This document shows positions 19,768-27,975 of a stretch of 56,049 bases of DNA, in pieces; the stretch's first letter is position 1, and every line of letters starts with the position of its first letter. The stretch is from Verrucomicrobiales bacterium (GTDB lineage: Bacteria; Verrucomicrobiota; Verrucomicrobiia; Limisphaerales; SXTU01). Under the pieces are notes generated by a model, which ran no database searches, was not told the DNA's origin, and saw nothing but the letters and a program-made list of their open reading frames with translations. The position numbers and the translations under genes were made by a program. Where the stretch lies: contig SXTU01000280.1 in NCBI GenBank assembly GCA_005791875.1, forward strand, positions 1-56,049. Direction: 5' to 3'.

Positions 19768-20535
19768 TCACGCTTTCTCCACCCGAGCGAGGAGCTTCTT
19801 CGCGCGCGAGACCCACGGCTTCTCCTGCCGGCGCTGGTATTCCGGCGTGTGCTTGTCCTCGGCGATGACTTCCTCTGCGAGTTGACGGGCGCGCGGGGCC
19901 TGGCCCTTGGCGGCGAGCAGTTCCGCGAATTGCGTCCGGGCGCGCGCGTAGGAGTGCTGGCCCACGACCTGTTCCCAGATGGCGATCGCGCCGTCCGTGT
20001 CGCCGCGCGCGGTGCGGGCCTCGGCCAGGGCCATGAGCGAATAGCCATAGTCGTGCTTGGGATTCTCGAAGCAGACGGCTTCGAGCCAAGGCCGCGCCTC
20101 GGCCGCACGATTCAGCCGTAGCAGGCATTGGCCGTAGTGGGCGCGGGCATCAATGTCGTCAGGCTCGCGTTCGAGGGCGCGCAGGTAGGATTCCTCGGCC
20201 AGCTTGAACTTGCCGCGCTGGAACTGGATGTCAGCCAGCTCGAAGTGATGGTGCGCCTTGTCGAGCAGGTGGATTTGCTTCTCCAGCTCCGCGATACGCT
20301 CGCGCTTGTGCTGACCGGGCAGCTCGAAACCGGTGGAGCCGAATGAAGCGGAGGAGCGATAGACCAGGAAGAAATAGAGGATCGGGTTGACGGGAAACAC
20401 GATCATGAACGCAAACCACACCCACTCGCCCCGCCGCGCCGCGTCCACGAGCATCCACACCATGAATACCGGGTAGAACCACGTCAGCGGGTGGTCGAAC
20501 CAGAACTCGAAGTCGAAGAAGGCCTGCATGGTCAA
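19768..20535 (-). CDS. TPR-repeat protein with N-terminal membrane helices
   Basis: The protein has 255 residues. Two hydrophobic helices near the N-terminus (FYPVFMVWMLVDAA and FAFMIVFPVNPILYFFLVY) resemble PLDc_N-type membrane anchors. A short coiled coil (RERIAELEKQIHLLDKAHHH) precedes three to four TPR-like repeats (FELADIQFQRGKFKLAEESYLRAL, DIDARAHYGQCLLRLNRAAEA ...). It is probably a membrane-anchored scaffold; the partner is unknown. An alternative start is Met3. Confidence 0.8.
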   Translation of the reverse strand: MTMQAFFDFEFWFDHPLTWFYPVFMVWMLVDAARRGEWVWFAFMIVFPVNPILYFFLVYRSSASFGSTGFELPGQHKRERIAELEKQIHLLDKAHHHFELADIQFQRGKFKLAEESYLRALEREPDDIDARAHYGQCLLRLNRAAEARPWLEAVCFENPKHDYGYSLMALAEARTARGDTDGAIAIWEQVVGQHSYARARTQFAELLAAKGQAPRARQLAEEVIAEDKHTPEYQRRQEKPWVSRAKKLLARVEKA

Positions 20536-20565
20536 CGGCGGTCGGGCGCGGAAAATGCCCCAGAT

Positions 20566-21009
20566 TTACAGGCGCTGTCCATAGACGAAGATGCGTCCGT
20601 CCTTCCGGTCACGGAGAATGCCAAACCGAACGAAGTCGTTGGTCGAGACGAGCGTGTCGTATTCGGCGAGCGGCTTTGGCGCGAACCAGACGGGACGTTC
20701 AAGAACTAGCTTTGGCGGAATGTCGGAGACGCTGTTGGTGGCCAATGGTGCATCAGACTGATAGTTCCGCTGGCCGCTCTCGACCAAAGTCTGGAGCAGA
20801 TTCGAACCCTGCTTTGGCATCAATTCCAGATAGTAGCAGTGCTCGTCGGTAAAGTGCGCAGACTGCCAGTAATGGCTGTGAACGTGCTCCACGTCTGCGG
20901 GTTTGGAGACGTTCAGCGCCCGGAGAAAGTTCTGCGGGTCATCCCGATACTCGCCACCACATGCAACGAGTAGTCCGGCCATGCCAAGAGCGATGAGCGC
21001 GTGTCGCAT
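20566..21009 (-). CDS. Predicted lipoprotein downstream of alkaline phosphatase
   Basis: The protein has 147 residues from the ATG at 21009. The leader MRHALIALGMAGLLVACGG has a clear lipobox (LVAC), so Cys17 should be lipidated. The rest is globular with no family I recognise. It starts 11 bp after the alkaline phosphatase stop on the same strand, so they are likely one transcript. Confidence 0.8.
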   Translation of the reverse strand: MRHALIALGMAGLLVACGGEYRDDPQNFLRALNVSKPADVEHVHSHYWQSAHFTDEHCYYLELMPKQGSNLLQTLVESGQRNYQSDAPLATNSVSDIPPKLVLERPVWFAPKPLAEYDTLVSTNDFVRFGILRDRKDGRIFVYGQRL

Positions 21010-21020
21010 TCTTGCTGCCT

Positions 21021-22622
21021 TTATGCTGCCACCCAATGCTGCCGCTCCCACAGCGCCGCAGACTTCTCCTTCGCCTCCTTCTCCCGCTCCTTTTGCAGCT
21101 CCTTGTCCAGATCGGGACCGACCTTGAGGTTCTCCCGGATGGGCACGGACGGGTTCTTGAAGTCAATGCCGGCGAGTTGCGTGTAGTGACGGAACACATC
21201 GGTGTTCTGGATAAAACCGCGGAAGCGCTCTGCGCCCGGTCCGCTCGCGACCAGCGGCACGAAGTCCGAGCAGTGCGCCGTGCCCGTCCAGCCGATGCCG
21301 AGGTGGTTGCCCATAAGCTGGCCGAGTTGCGCGACGGCGCTGTTCATCAGGGTGAACTGCGCCTTGCCCTTGCGCGCCAGATACGGCGCGAGCACAGCGG
21401 CCTTTTCCGGCGAGACCTGATAGTCGGTCGCCTCGCCCAGCACGTCGGCGATGATCTTCAAGTCTTGCTGGACCGGCGGCGCCACCGCGCCCTTCGCGAG
21501 CGGGGCCGTGTCGGGGCCGGGGACGTTGAGCTGCTTGAGGATTTCACTGAACGACTTCTTCACGCGCTGGACGTTGGTGAAGATCGCGGAGCTGAAGCCG
21601 TAGTTGGTGCCGAGGCCGTTGAGGCCAGGGTTGCCCGTCGTGTGGTCGGTGGTGATGACAATGAGCGTGTCCGGGTGGCGCTTCCGGAAGTCGAGGCACG
21701 CGTCAATCGCCTCGTCGAAGGCGATCTGGTCGTAGAGCGCGGCGACCGCGTCGCACATGTGCGCGCCGTGGTCAACGCGCCCGCCCTCGACCTGCATGAT
21801 GAAATGGTTTTCGTTCTCCAGCTTCGCGAGCGCCTTGCGCGTCAGGTCGGCGAGGTGCGGGACGGACTCCTTGAGCTTCGCGTCATTGCGCCAGTCCACG
21901 GTGAAGGGCAGGTGGCTGTTGGAGAAAATGCCGAGCCACTTGCCATCGTTCTTCGCAGCGGCGAAGTCCTTGGCGGTCTTGAAGACCTGATAGCCGGCCG
22001 TCTTGTAGTCCGGCACGAGGTCGCGCTTGTCCTTGCGCTTGGCGGGGTCGAAATACTTCTGCCCGCCCCCGAGAAGGACCTCGATGCCGCGCTCCATGTA
22101 TTGCACGGCGATGCTCTCCGCAGCCTCGCGCTTGAGGCCGCTGGCCGCGAAGCCAGCGGGCGTGGCGTGCGTGATCTCGGTGGTCGTGACGAGCGCGCGC
22201 TTCCAGCCCTGCTGGCCGAAGAGAGTGTAGAGCGGCGTCAGGATCGTGCCGTCGGGAAGGATGTTCACCGTGCCGTTGACGATGCGCGAGCCGCTGCCCC
22301 AGGCGCACGATGACGCAGAGGAGTCGGTCACAACGGAGTTCAGCGAACGCACATCCATGAACGAGCCGACGGTGCCGGGCTGGTTGTAGAGGTTTATCCA
22401 CGAGAGGCCCCGCCCGCGCACGGCGCGCGAGAGGTGGTCGGCCATCGAGAGCGTGGCCATCGCCATGCCGTCGGCGACGAGGTGAATGATGTGGCTGGGC
22501 TTCTGGCCGGGCTTGGCGTTGCCAGGCTCGGCGGCCCGGATGACGGCGGGCGCGGCCAGCGAAGTGGCGGCGAGCAGACCCGACCCAGTAAAGAAACGGC
22601 GGCGGTTCAAAGACATGGCCAA
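21021..22622 (-). CDS. Alkaline phosphatase, Tat-exported
   Basis: The protein has 533 residues with a Tat leader (NRRRFFTGSGLLAATSLAAPAVIRA). PhoA-fold motifs are present in order: HLVADGM (metal Asp), VVTDSSASSCAW with the nucleophile Ser in the TDS context, QVEGGRVDHGAHM, VITTDHTTGNPG and the late WTGTAHCSDFVPL. It should be a periplasmic metal-dependent phosphomonoesterase active in phosphate scavenging. The C-terminus is Lys/Glu-rich (KELQKEREKEAKEK). It is followed closely by a lipoprotein gene. No Pho box was identified. Confidence 0.93.
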   Translation of the reverse strand: MAMSLNRRRFFTGSGLLAATSLAAPAVIRAAEPGNAKPGQKPSHIIHLVADGMAMATLSMADHLSRAVRGRGLSWINLYNQPGTVGSFMDVRSLNSVVTDSSASSCAWGSGSRIVNGTVNILPDGTILTPLYTLFGQQGWKRALVTTTEITHATPAGFAASGLKREAAESIAVQYMERGIEVLLGGGQKYFDPAKRKDKRDLVPDYKTAGYQVFKTAKDFAAAKNDGKWLGIFSNSHLPFTVDWRNDAKLKESVPHLADLTRKALAKLENENHFIMQVEGGRVDHGAHMCDAVAALYDQIAFDEAIDACLDFRKRHPDTLIVITTDHTTGNPGLNGLGTNYGFSSAIFTNVQRVKKSFSEILKQLNVPGPDTAPLAKGAVAPPVQQDLKIIADVLGEATDYQVSPEKAAVLAPYLARKGKAQFTLMNSAVAQLGQLMGNHLGIGWTGTAHCSDFVPLVASGPGAERFRGFIQNTDVFRHYTQLAGIDFKNPSVPIRENLKVGPDLDKELQKEREKEAKEKSAALWERQHWVAA

Positions 22623-22677
22623 AAGCTAGGCAGGGCGCGGACGTTTGCCAATGCCGAAGCCGGTGTTCACGAAGCAC

Positions 22678-22745
22678 TGGCATGGGAATGGGAGCAGGGG
22701 AATGAATTCCGATGAGCATATTCCTTTGCCTCCATTCCCCTGCCA
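22678..22745. repeat. GGGAATG-type imperfect inverted repeat
   Basis: Two 26-base arms, TGGCATGGGAATGGGAGCAG... (22678-22703) and its approximate reverse complement (22720-22745), match at about 21 positions. The GGGAAT motif recurs roughly every 14 bases, compatible with a degenerate heptamer array. It lies between the alkaline phosphatase start and the dus stop. Confidence 0.65.
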
Positions 22746-22757
22746 AAACTCGGGCGG

Positions 22758-23897
22758 CTAAAGGTGCTCGCCCGCCAGCAAGTCCGTTTCCTTGAGCGCG
22801 AGTTGATACGGCTCCAGCGACATCGGGCGGTCGTGGTCGAGGAATTCCCCGCAGATGCGGAAGAAATCCTCGCGCGTGCTGACGCGGCGGATTTGGTGAA
22901 GGAACTGGCCTTCTGCGTCCACGGCGAGGCCGAGGTAGTTCAGATACTTCTTCATCTTCTGCACCTGCGACGACTCGCGGATGCCGGGCGTGGTGACCGC
23001 CTCGTAGAGCGCGCGGATGTAGCCGAGCACGTCGCGCCCGCGCGGGACGAAGAGCGGCTCGCCGCGCTGGTGCTGGCGAATTTGAGTGAAGAGCCACGGG
23101 TTGCGAATCGCGCCGCGACCGATCATCAGGCCGCGTGCGCCGGTGAGGCGCAGCACCTCGGCGGCCTTCGCAGCGGAATACACGTTTCCGTTCGCCATCA
23201 CGGGACACCGCATCGCCGCGACCGCGCGCGCGATGAAGTCGTAGTGAACCTCGCTGCGATACATCTCCAGCACCGTGCGCGCGTGGACGGTGAGCAGGTC
23301 CAGCGAGTGCCGCGCGAAGATGGGCAGCAACTCGTCGAAGACCGCCGGCGAGTCGAAGCCGAGCCGCGTCTTGACCGTGAAGGGAATCGTCACCGCCTCG
23401 CGCAGCGCGCCGAGGATGGCGTCCACTCGCTTTGGCTCGCGCAGCAGGCCGCCGCCGGCGCACTTGCGATACACAATGGGTGCGGGACAGCCGAGGTTCA
23501 GGTCAATCGCGGCAACCGGCAGCGTCTGGAGGAACTTCGCCGTGCGGATGAGCGCTGGAATGTCGTTACCGATCATCTGCGCGATGATGGGCCGGTCGGT
23601 GGTGTTTTCCTTGATGGACTGAACAATCCACTTCTCCGGCGTCGAGACGGTGTGGACGCGAAGATACTCGGTCCAGTAAACGTCCGGGCCGCCATAGCGC
23701 GACATGAGCGTCATAAACGCGCGGTCTGTCACGTCCTGCATCGGGGCGAGGGCGAGCCATGTGGAGTGCGGCGGCAAGGGGAGCGCGGGGCGGTCGTGGG
23801 GCGGACACTCTTGTCCGCTGTGACGCGGCGCGGTCGTGGCGATGGGCTGGGGGACAGGAGTGTCCCCCTTACGGATGAGCGGCTCGTGCGTGCTCAC
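22758..23897 (-). CDS. tRNA-dihydrouridine synthase
   Basis: The Dus TIM barrel begins LALAPMQDVTDRAFMTLM and carries IDLNLGCPAPIVYRKCAGGGLLREP with the catalytic-Cys loop. VKTRLGFD, LLTVHARTVLEMYR and LMIGRGAIRNPWLF (FMN phosphate site) follow. It reduces uridine in the tRNA D-loop using FMN and NADPH. I give the GTG at 23897, which overlaps the stop of the upstream methyltransferase gene (GTGA) and yields 379 residues. That N-terminal extension includes two palindromes read as IRKGDTPVPQ and SGQECPP. A TTG at 23777 would give a more typical Dus start and leave the palindromes untranslated. Confidence 0.9.
   Translation of the reverse strand: MSTHEPLIRKGDTPVPQPIATTAPRHSGQECPPHDRPALPLPPHSTWLALAPMQDVTDRAFMTLMSRYGGPDVYWTEYLRVHTVSTPEKWIVQSIKENTTDRPIIAQMIGNDIPALIRTAKFLQTLPVAAIDLNLGCPAPIVYRKCAGGGLLREPKRVDAILGALREAVTIPFTVKTRLGFDSPAVFDELLPIFARHSLDLLTVHARTVLEMYRSEVHYDFIARAVAAMRCPVMANGNVYSAAKAAEVLRLTGARGLMIGRGAIRNPWLFTQIRQHQRGEPLFVPRGRDVLGYIRALYEAVTTPGIRESSQVQKMKKYLNYLGLAVDAEGQFLHQIRRVSTREDFFRICGEFLDHDRPMSLEPYQLALKETDLLAGEHL
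23801..23868. repeat. REPIN-like pair of GGACA/TGTCC palindromes
   Basis: GCGGACACTCTTGTCCGC (23801-23818) and GGGGGACAGGAGTGTCCCCC (23849-23868) are each palindromic. They are also inverted copies of one another, since the second reads GGGGGACACTCCTGTCCCCC on the other strand. The pair lies at or in the 5' end of dus. Confidence 0.85.
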
Positions 23898-24841
23898 TGG
23901 AATTGCGGGTGCGCCTGCAACCGCTCCCACGTCTCGGCGGTGAGCGGGGCTTGGCGATACTTCGGCTCGTGGAGCGGCTCGGCACTGGTGGAGCGGCGGG
24001 CGCGTTCGAGCCACTTGCGGTCGAGCGGCTCGTCGAGCAGCGCAAGGGTGTTTGCGGCGAGCGTGGTTTCATCCTTCTCGCCTGTCGCGTGGCCGACGCC
24101 GACGAGGAAGCCTGCGAGCAGCCAGGTCACGCGCAGCAGCGTCGCGCGCGAGTAGGTGGGCATGGCGCAAGGGCGCGCGGGGTCGAGGCGGCGGAAGAGG
24201 CTGGTGAAGATCGGGAGCGTCCACATCTCGGGGTTCTTGGCGGGGGAGAAGGCGTCGAAGAGGATGGCGTGCGGGGCAGGGACAGGCGCGGTGGAGTTGC
24301 CAACACTTTCTCCCTCACCCCGGCCCTCTCCCGCTGGGAGAGGTGGAGACGCAGTCAGCGTTGGGCCGGAACTGGCGCTCTTGAAATCAGCCAAACCAAG
24401 CCAAGTCGGGAAGTCGCCGACGTGCACGTTCCACGAGACGCGTTGTGGGCCGATGGTTTGCTCGGTCTTGCGCTCGGCAAGCAGCTCGGCAACGAGTTGC
24501 TCATACCCGCCGAAGTAACCGAGTTCCTCCCCGTGCTGAAGCGCGAACCGTAGCGGTTCCAAGGTGTGATCGAAACTGATCAGCCGCACGCGGCACGGCA
24601 GGTCGCGCGTGGCGCGCAGGACAGTCAGCGCATTGGCCGCCGCCCCCAGGCCCACGTCCCAGATGACGAACTCACCCGTGTGCGCGGCCAGCCGCTCGCG
24701 CAGCCGGAGTTGCCGCACGTAGAGCGCCTCCGCCTCCGCCTCCGGGCCGATGACGGGATGGAACGTCTCCGCCTCCGCGTGGGAGCGGACGCTGCGGACG
24801 CCATTGGCGAGGGTGACGAGACTGTAGCCGGGAGCCGACAC
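23894..24841 (-). CDS. MnmC/MnmD-type (Methyltransf_30) tRNA methyltransferase-like protein with repeat insertion
   Basis: The protein has 315 residues. An AdoMet site EFVIWDVGLGAAANALTVLRA lies near residue 60. The family signature FDAFSPAKNPEMWTLPIFTSLFRRLDP lies near residue 195, followed by CAMPTYSRATLLRVTWLLAGFLVG. By family it would methylate the aminomethyl group on U34 of tRNA. The oxidase half of full MnmC is absent. Residues ~160-181 (LTASPPLPAGEGRGEGESVG) are encoded by a CCCTCACCCC-type repeat and separate two conserved strands. The stop overlaps the dus start, giving a tRNA-modification pair. Confidence 0.82.
   Translation of the reverse strand: MSAPGYSLVTLANGVRSVRSHAEAETFHPVIGPEAEAEALYVRQLRLRERLAAHTGEFVIWDVGLGAAANALTVLRATRDLPCRVRLISFDHTLEPLRFALQHGEELGYFGGYEQLVAELLAERKTEQTIGPQRVSWNVHVGDFPTWLGLADFKSASSGPTLTASPPLPAGEGRGEGESVGNSTAPVPAPHAILFDAFSPAKNPEMWTLPIFTSLFRRLDPARPCAMPTYSRATLLRVTWLLAGFLVGVGHATGEKDETTLAANTLALLDEPLDRKWLERARRSTSAEPLHEPKYRQAPLTAETWERLQAHPQFQ
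24303..24358. repeat. CCCTCACCCC-type repeat, copy 2, inside the methyltransferase gene
   Basis: ACTTTCTCCCTCACCCC is followed by GGCCCTCTCCCGCTGGGAGAGG, whose CTCTCCC/GGGAGAG halves form a tight hairpin. It shares its left end with copy 1 at 14292-14347. Read on the minus strand in the gene frame, it encodes a Gly/Glu/Pro-rich stretch without a stop. Confidence 0.85.
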
Positions 24842-24900
24842 GGGGCGAACGGTAGTGCGCGCGGGGTTTGGAGGAAACGGGGAACTTCGCCTTTCCCTCG

Positions 24901-24975
24901 TGCTCGTAATCCTGATCCTAATCCTGCTCCTCCCCTAGGCTCCGAAGAGCAGGATTAGGATCAGGATTACGAGCA
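24901..24975. repeat. Hexamer-array hairpin, copy 2, 29 bp perfect arms
   Basis: The arms at 24901-24929 and 24947-24975 are exact reverse complements over 29 bases, built of hexamers GAGCAG-GATTAG-GATCAG-GATTAC plus GAGCA. The loop is 17 bases. It lies just upstream of the MnmC-type gene and starts the 850 bp region without a confident gene. Confidence 0.93.
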
Positions 24976-25692
24976 GGAAGGATTGCGTGCTTTTCGTGCG
25001 TGATGCGCGAAGGCCGCGCTTGGGCGCGGGGACGGTCGGCCATCTCAACCGCCGCCTTCGGTCAAATCCCTCGCGAAAGGCCTGCTGGCATTGGCAAAAA
25101 CCGCGTCGCCTCCCGCTGGCAAGGCCATTGCTAAGTGGAACTCGCTCGTCGCCCGCGAGCAGCCGGGGCAGGCCCGCGGACGCTTTGCCCGACCAAACCA
25201 ACGGTAGTCCCGGGCGACGTTGCCGAGCGGTTCGCTGACGCGACAGGGCTTCACTCGCGTCGGCCACGACGAAAAACTGCCGGCAACGTCGCTCTTTTTG
25301 AAGACGGAGGCGGTGCGTTTCCGTCAAGCAATGCGACTCACATGGCCCGCGCGTATCCAGAAGCACAGCCGACCGGCCAGACCACCCTCGAAGTGGCCTG
25401 GCAACGGCGGTCGCGCGCGCAGCAGATGCCGGTTCAGTTCGTCACCTCCCCGCTGCCCCAAGCCGAAACCGCGCGGCCCACGGTGCAGGAACTGACGTGG
25501 CTCCCCCGCCACGAGCTTGGGGACGACCCAGAGCAGTCCTGAGGTTGGGAAGACTCTCCTGACGGAGCGCGGCCCTCCACGCCTGCCTGGGTGATGAGGT
25601 GAACGAAAGGCGCCGAACACCCGGCGCGTTCGCGGGCCGTTGAAGGGGCGGTCCTCCTCAACTGCTCAACGCTTCAACTCCCCGCTCCGGAC
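24976..25692. other. Region without a confident gene; possible decayed coding sequence
   Basis: On the + strand, two partial frames look protein-like. One covers ~25060-25200 (SLAKGLLALAKTASPPAGKA ... ARGRFARPNQ, ending in TAG). The other is the ORF at 25135-25542, whose last third has coding-like third-position GC (EVAWQRRSRAQQMPVQFVTS). They are in different frames and neither has a convincing start or a family I recognise. This may be a frameshifted remnant of one small gene. I see no RNA gene, promoter or terminator here that I can defend. Confidence 0.35.
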
Positions 25693-26589
25693 CTACTTGC
25701 CCTTCCAAGCGCGCACGAAGTCAATGCACTGCTTGATGTCCGGCACGGAGTTGTCCCAGTTGAACTCGTATTCGATGGAGATGTTGCCGGTGAACTTCTG
25801 GCGCTTCAGCTCGGCGAGCACGCCGGCCATGTCCGTGACGCCAGTGCCGAAGATGGTGTCGTGCTGGCCGGTGCCCAGCGCGGCGCGTTCCTTCGCGTGC
25901 AGGCTGATGATGCGACCCTCAAGAATCTTCAGGCAGTCAATCGCCTTCAGCCCCGAGGTCTGCCAGTGGCCGAGGTCCGCGCACGCGCCGATGCGGGCGT
26001 CGCGCTTGGCCACCTGGTCGCGCACATATTCGGGGCTCCACACCTTGTAGCTCGGGTCTTCGACTTGGTTTCCCTGCGCGTCGCGCTCCTTCTTGAAGCG
26101 CTTGGCGTGCTGGTGAATGCCGACTCGAATGTCGAACTCTTTCACGAGCTTCTCGATCAGGTCGAGGTTGTCCACGGACTCAGTGGTGACGCCGTAGAAA
26201 CCCATCTTCTTGGCGAACTCGAAGACCTTGCGCGCGGCGGCCTCGTCCTTCGGGATGCTGACGACGCCGTAGTTCACGGCGCGGACGCCGTGCTTGGCGA
26301 GCTTCTCCTTCACGCGGGCGATGACCTCGTCGGAGGCGTCGTGGTTCCACTTGATGGTGCGCTCCTCCTTGGTGAGGGCTTGTCCCGGATAGAACTCGAT
26401 GATCTTGCCGCCAGCCTCGGCGGTCTTCTCGATGGCCTCAAAGACGGTGAAGCGGTTGAAGCTGTAGGCCTGGCAGCCGATGGCGAAGCCGTTGATGCGG
26501 GCGCTGTCGGGGATGGGCGCGGCGGACGCGGAGAGCGCAGCAAACACGGTGGCTGTGACAAGGGCGAGGAGGGAGCGATGCAGTTTCAT
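25693..26589 (-). CDS. Secreted sugar phosphate isomerase/epimerase-like TIM-barrel protein
   Basis: The protein has 298 residues with a signal peptide (LLALVTATVFAALSASA). The rest is an AP-endonuclease-2/xylose-isomerase-like barrel. It has GKIIEFYPG (metal Glu region), VGIHQHAKRF (His), GACADLGHW (Asp/His), IISLHAKER (His) and NISIEYEFNW (Glu), which form a plausible divalent-metal site. Exported members of this family are common in Verrucomicrobiota and Planctomycetes beside sugar catabolism genes. The substrate is unknown. It is transcribed alone here. Confidence 0.85.
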   Translation of the reverse strand: MKLHRSLLALVTATVFAALSASAAPIPDSARINGFAIGCQAYSFNRFTVFEAIEKTAEAGGKIIEFYPGQALTKEERTIKWNHDASDEVIARVKEKLAKHGVRAVNYGVVSIPKDEAAARKVFEFAKKMGFYGVTTESVDNLDLIEKLVKEFDIRVGIHQHAKRFKKERDAQGNQVEDPSYKVWSPEYVRDQVAKRDARIGACADLGHWQTSGLKAIDCLKILEGRIISLHAKERAALGTGQHDTIFGTGVTDMAGVLAELKRQKFTGNISIEYEFNWDNSVPDIKQCIDFVRAWKGK

Positions 26590-26689
26590 GATGTGGGTTC
26601 AGACCGGTCTGGCCGGTCACGGATTCGGGGCGATTACGTCCGCCCCGGCGCAGCGGGTCAAGCCAGCATCTTTGCGCCCCTGGCTGGGA

Positions 26690-27868
26690 TCACTTCCGGC
26701 CGGTGAGGAACCAGGTGGTGATTTCGCCGACGCCCTTGCACAGCACCAACCCGCGCTCGGCCAGCGCGTATTTGCCATCGAGCGCGGCGTGCGTGCTGGG
26801 CGAGACGTGGATGCTGTTGGGCAGTCCTGCGGACTCCATGCGGCTGGCGAGGTTCACCGTGTCGCCCCAGAGGTCGTAGGTGAATTTCTTCCGCCCGATG
26901 ACGCCCGCCACCACCGGCCCGGTGTTGATGCCGATGCGGATGCTGATCTGCCGCTGGTTTTTTTTGTTGATGCGGGCCACGTCGTCGAGCATGTCCAACG
27001 CCATCTCGGCCACGGCGGACGCGTGGTCGTCGCGCGCCAGGGGCAGGCCGCCGACGAGCATGTAGTTGTCGCCGATGGTCTTGATCTTCTCGACGCCGTG
27101 CCGCTCGGCGAGCTTGTCGAAGTGCGAGAAAACCTCGTTGAGCATCGTCACGAGTTCCTGCGGGCCGGTCTTGCGGGAAAGCAGCGAGAAGCCGACGAGG
27201 TCCGCGAAGAGCACCGTCACCTGCGGGTGGCTGTCGGCAATGGTGCGCTCGCCGCCCTTGAGCCGCTCGGCGATGGAGCGGGGCAGGATGTTGAGCAGCA
27301 GGTGCTCGGACTTCTCCTTCTCGAGTTGCAGCAGCTCCTTCTCGTATTGCAGCTCGACCAGCCGCACGCGATCCAAGTCGCGCAGGCGCTTCTTCTCGAG
27401 CGAGGACATCACCCGCGCGCGGAGCAGCACGGCGTTGAAGGGCTTGGGCAGGTAATCCTCTGCGCCCACCTCGATGCACTTCACGGCGTTGTCGAGCTGC
27501 TCCGCGCCGGAGATGACGATGACCGGCACAGAGCGCGTGAAGGGGTCGGCCTTGATCGCGTAGAGCACCTGCATGCCGTCCAGCTCCGGCATCTCCATGT
27601 CGAGAAGCACGAGATCGAATTCCTTGGTATGGAGAAGCTCCAGCGCCGCGCGCCCATCCGCCGACTCGGTGATGTTGGTGATGCCCAGCTCGTTCAGCGC
27701 ACGGATGAGCAGCCGGCGCAACGTGCGGCTGTCGTCCACCACCAGCACGGACGCGGTCTTGGCGGGGCCTTGGACGGCTGCCTGCGCGCCTTCCACGGCC
27801 TTCTCCATAGGCATCACGCCGCCGCCGCGCAGCATGAAGAGTGTATGGCTCTCGTCTCCTTCGCTCAT
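26690..27868 (-). CDS. Response regulator fused to class III adenylate cyclase
   Basis: The protein has 392 residues from the ATG at 27868. The receiver domain has DD at 45-46, phospho-acceptor Asp near residue 90 (LVLLDMEMPELDG) and Lys in YLPKPF. A coiled-coil signalling helix follows (VRLVELQYEKELLQLEKEKS), then LLNILPRSIAERL, then a class III cyclase domain. Metal Asp residues are in VLFADLVGFS and TIGDNYM. The adenine-specifying Lys/Asp pair appears as EKIKTIGD and TYDLWGD, and the catalytic Asn/Arg as TVNLASRM. This predicts cAMP production controlled by phosphorylation. No cognate kinase is adjacent. Confidence 0.93.
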   Translation of the reverse strand: MSEGDESHTLFMLRGGGVMPMEKAVEGAQAAVQGPAKTASVLVVDDSRTLRRLLIRALNELGITNITESADGRAALELLHTKEFDLVLLDMEMPELDGMQVLYAIKADPFTRSVPVIVISGAEQLDNAVKCIEVGAEDYLPKPFNAVLLRARVMSSLEKKRLRDLDRVRLVELQYEKELLQLEKEKSEHLLLNILPRSIAERLKGGERTIADSHPQVTVLFADLVGFSLLSRKTGPQELVTMLNEVFSHFDKLAERHGVEKIKTIGDNYMLVGGLPLARDDHASAVAEMALDMLDDVARINKKNQRQISIRIGINTGPVVAGVIGRKKFTYDLWGDTVNLASRMESAGLPNSIHVSPSTHAALDGKYALAERGLVLCKGVGEITTWFLTGRK

Positions 27869-27975
27869 GGGTAGATCGGATTTGTGTTCGGCGAAGCATG
27901 CTCCCGGGCCGCTCAGGGATGCAACCGGAATGCCGACCGGGCGAAGCGCGCAAAGAGTTGCATCCCAAACAAAAT

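Noticed and set aside
21012-22313. 433-residue + strand ORF
   Set aside because: It lies antisense to the alkaline phosphatase, whose catalytic motifs are all on the minus strand.
25135-25542. 135-residue ORF as a real gene
   Set aside because: Only its last third looks coding, no start or family is evident, and an adjacent frame also looks coding. I describe it as possible decay instead.
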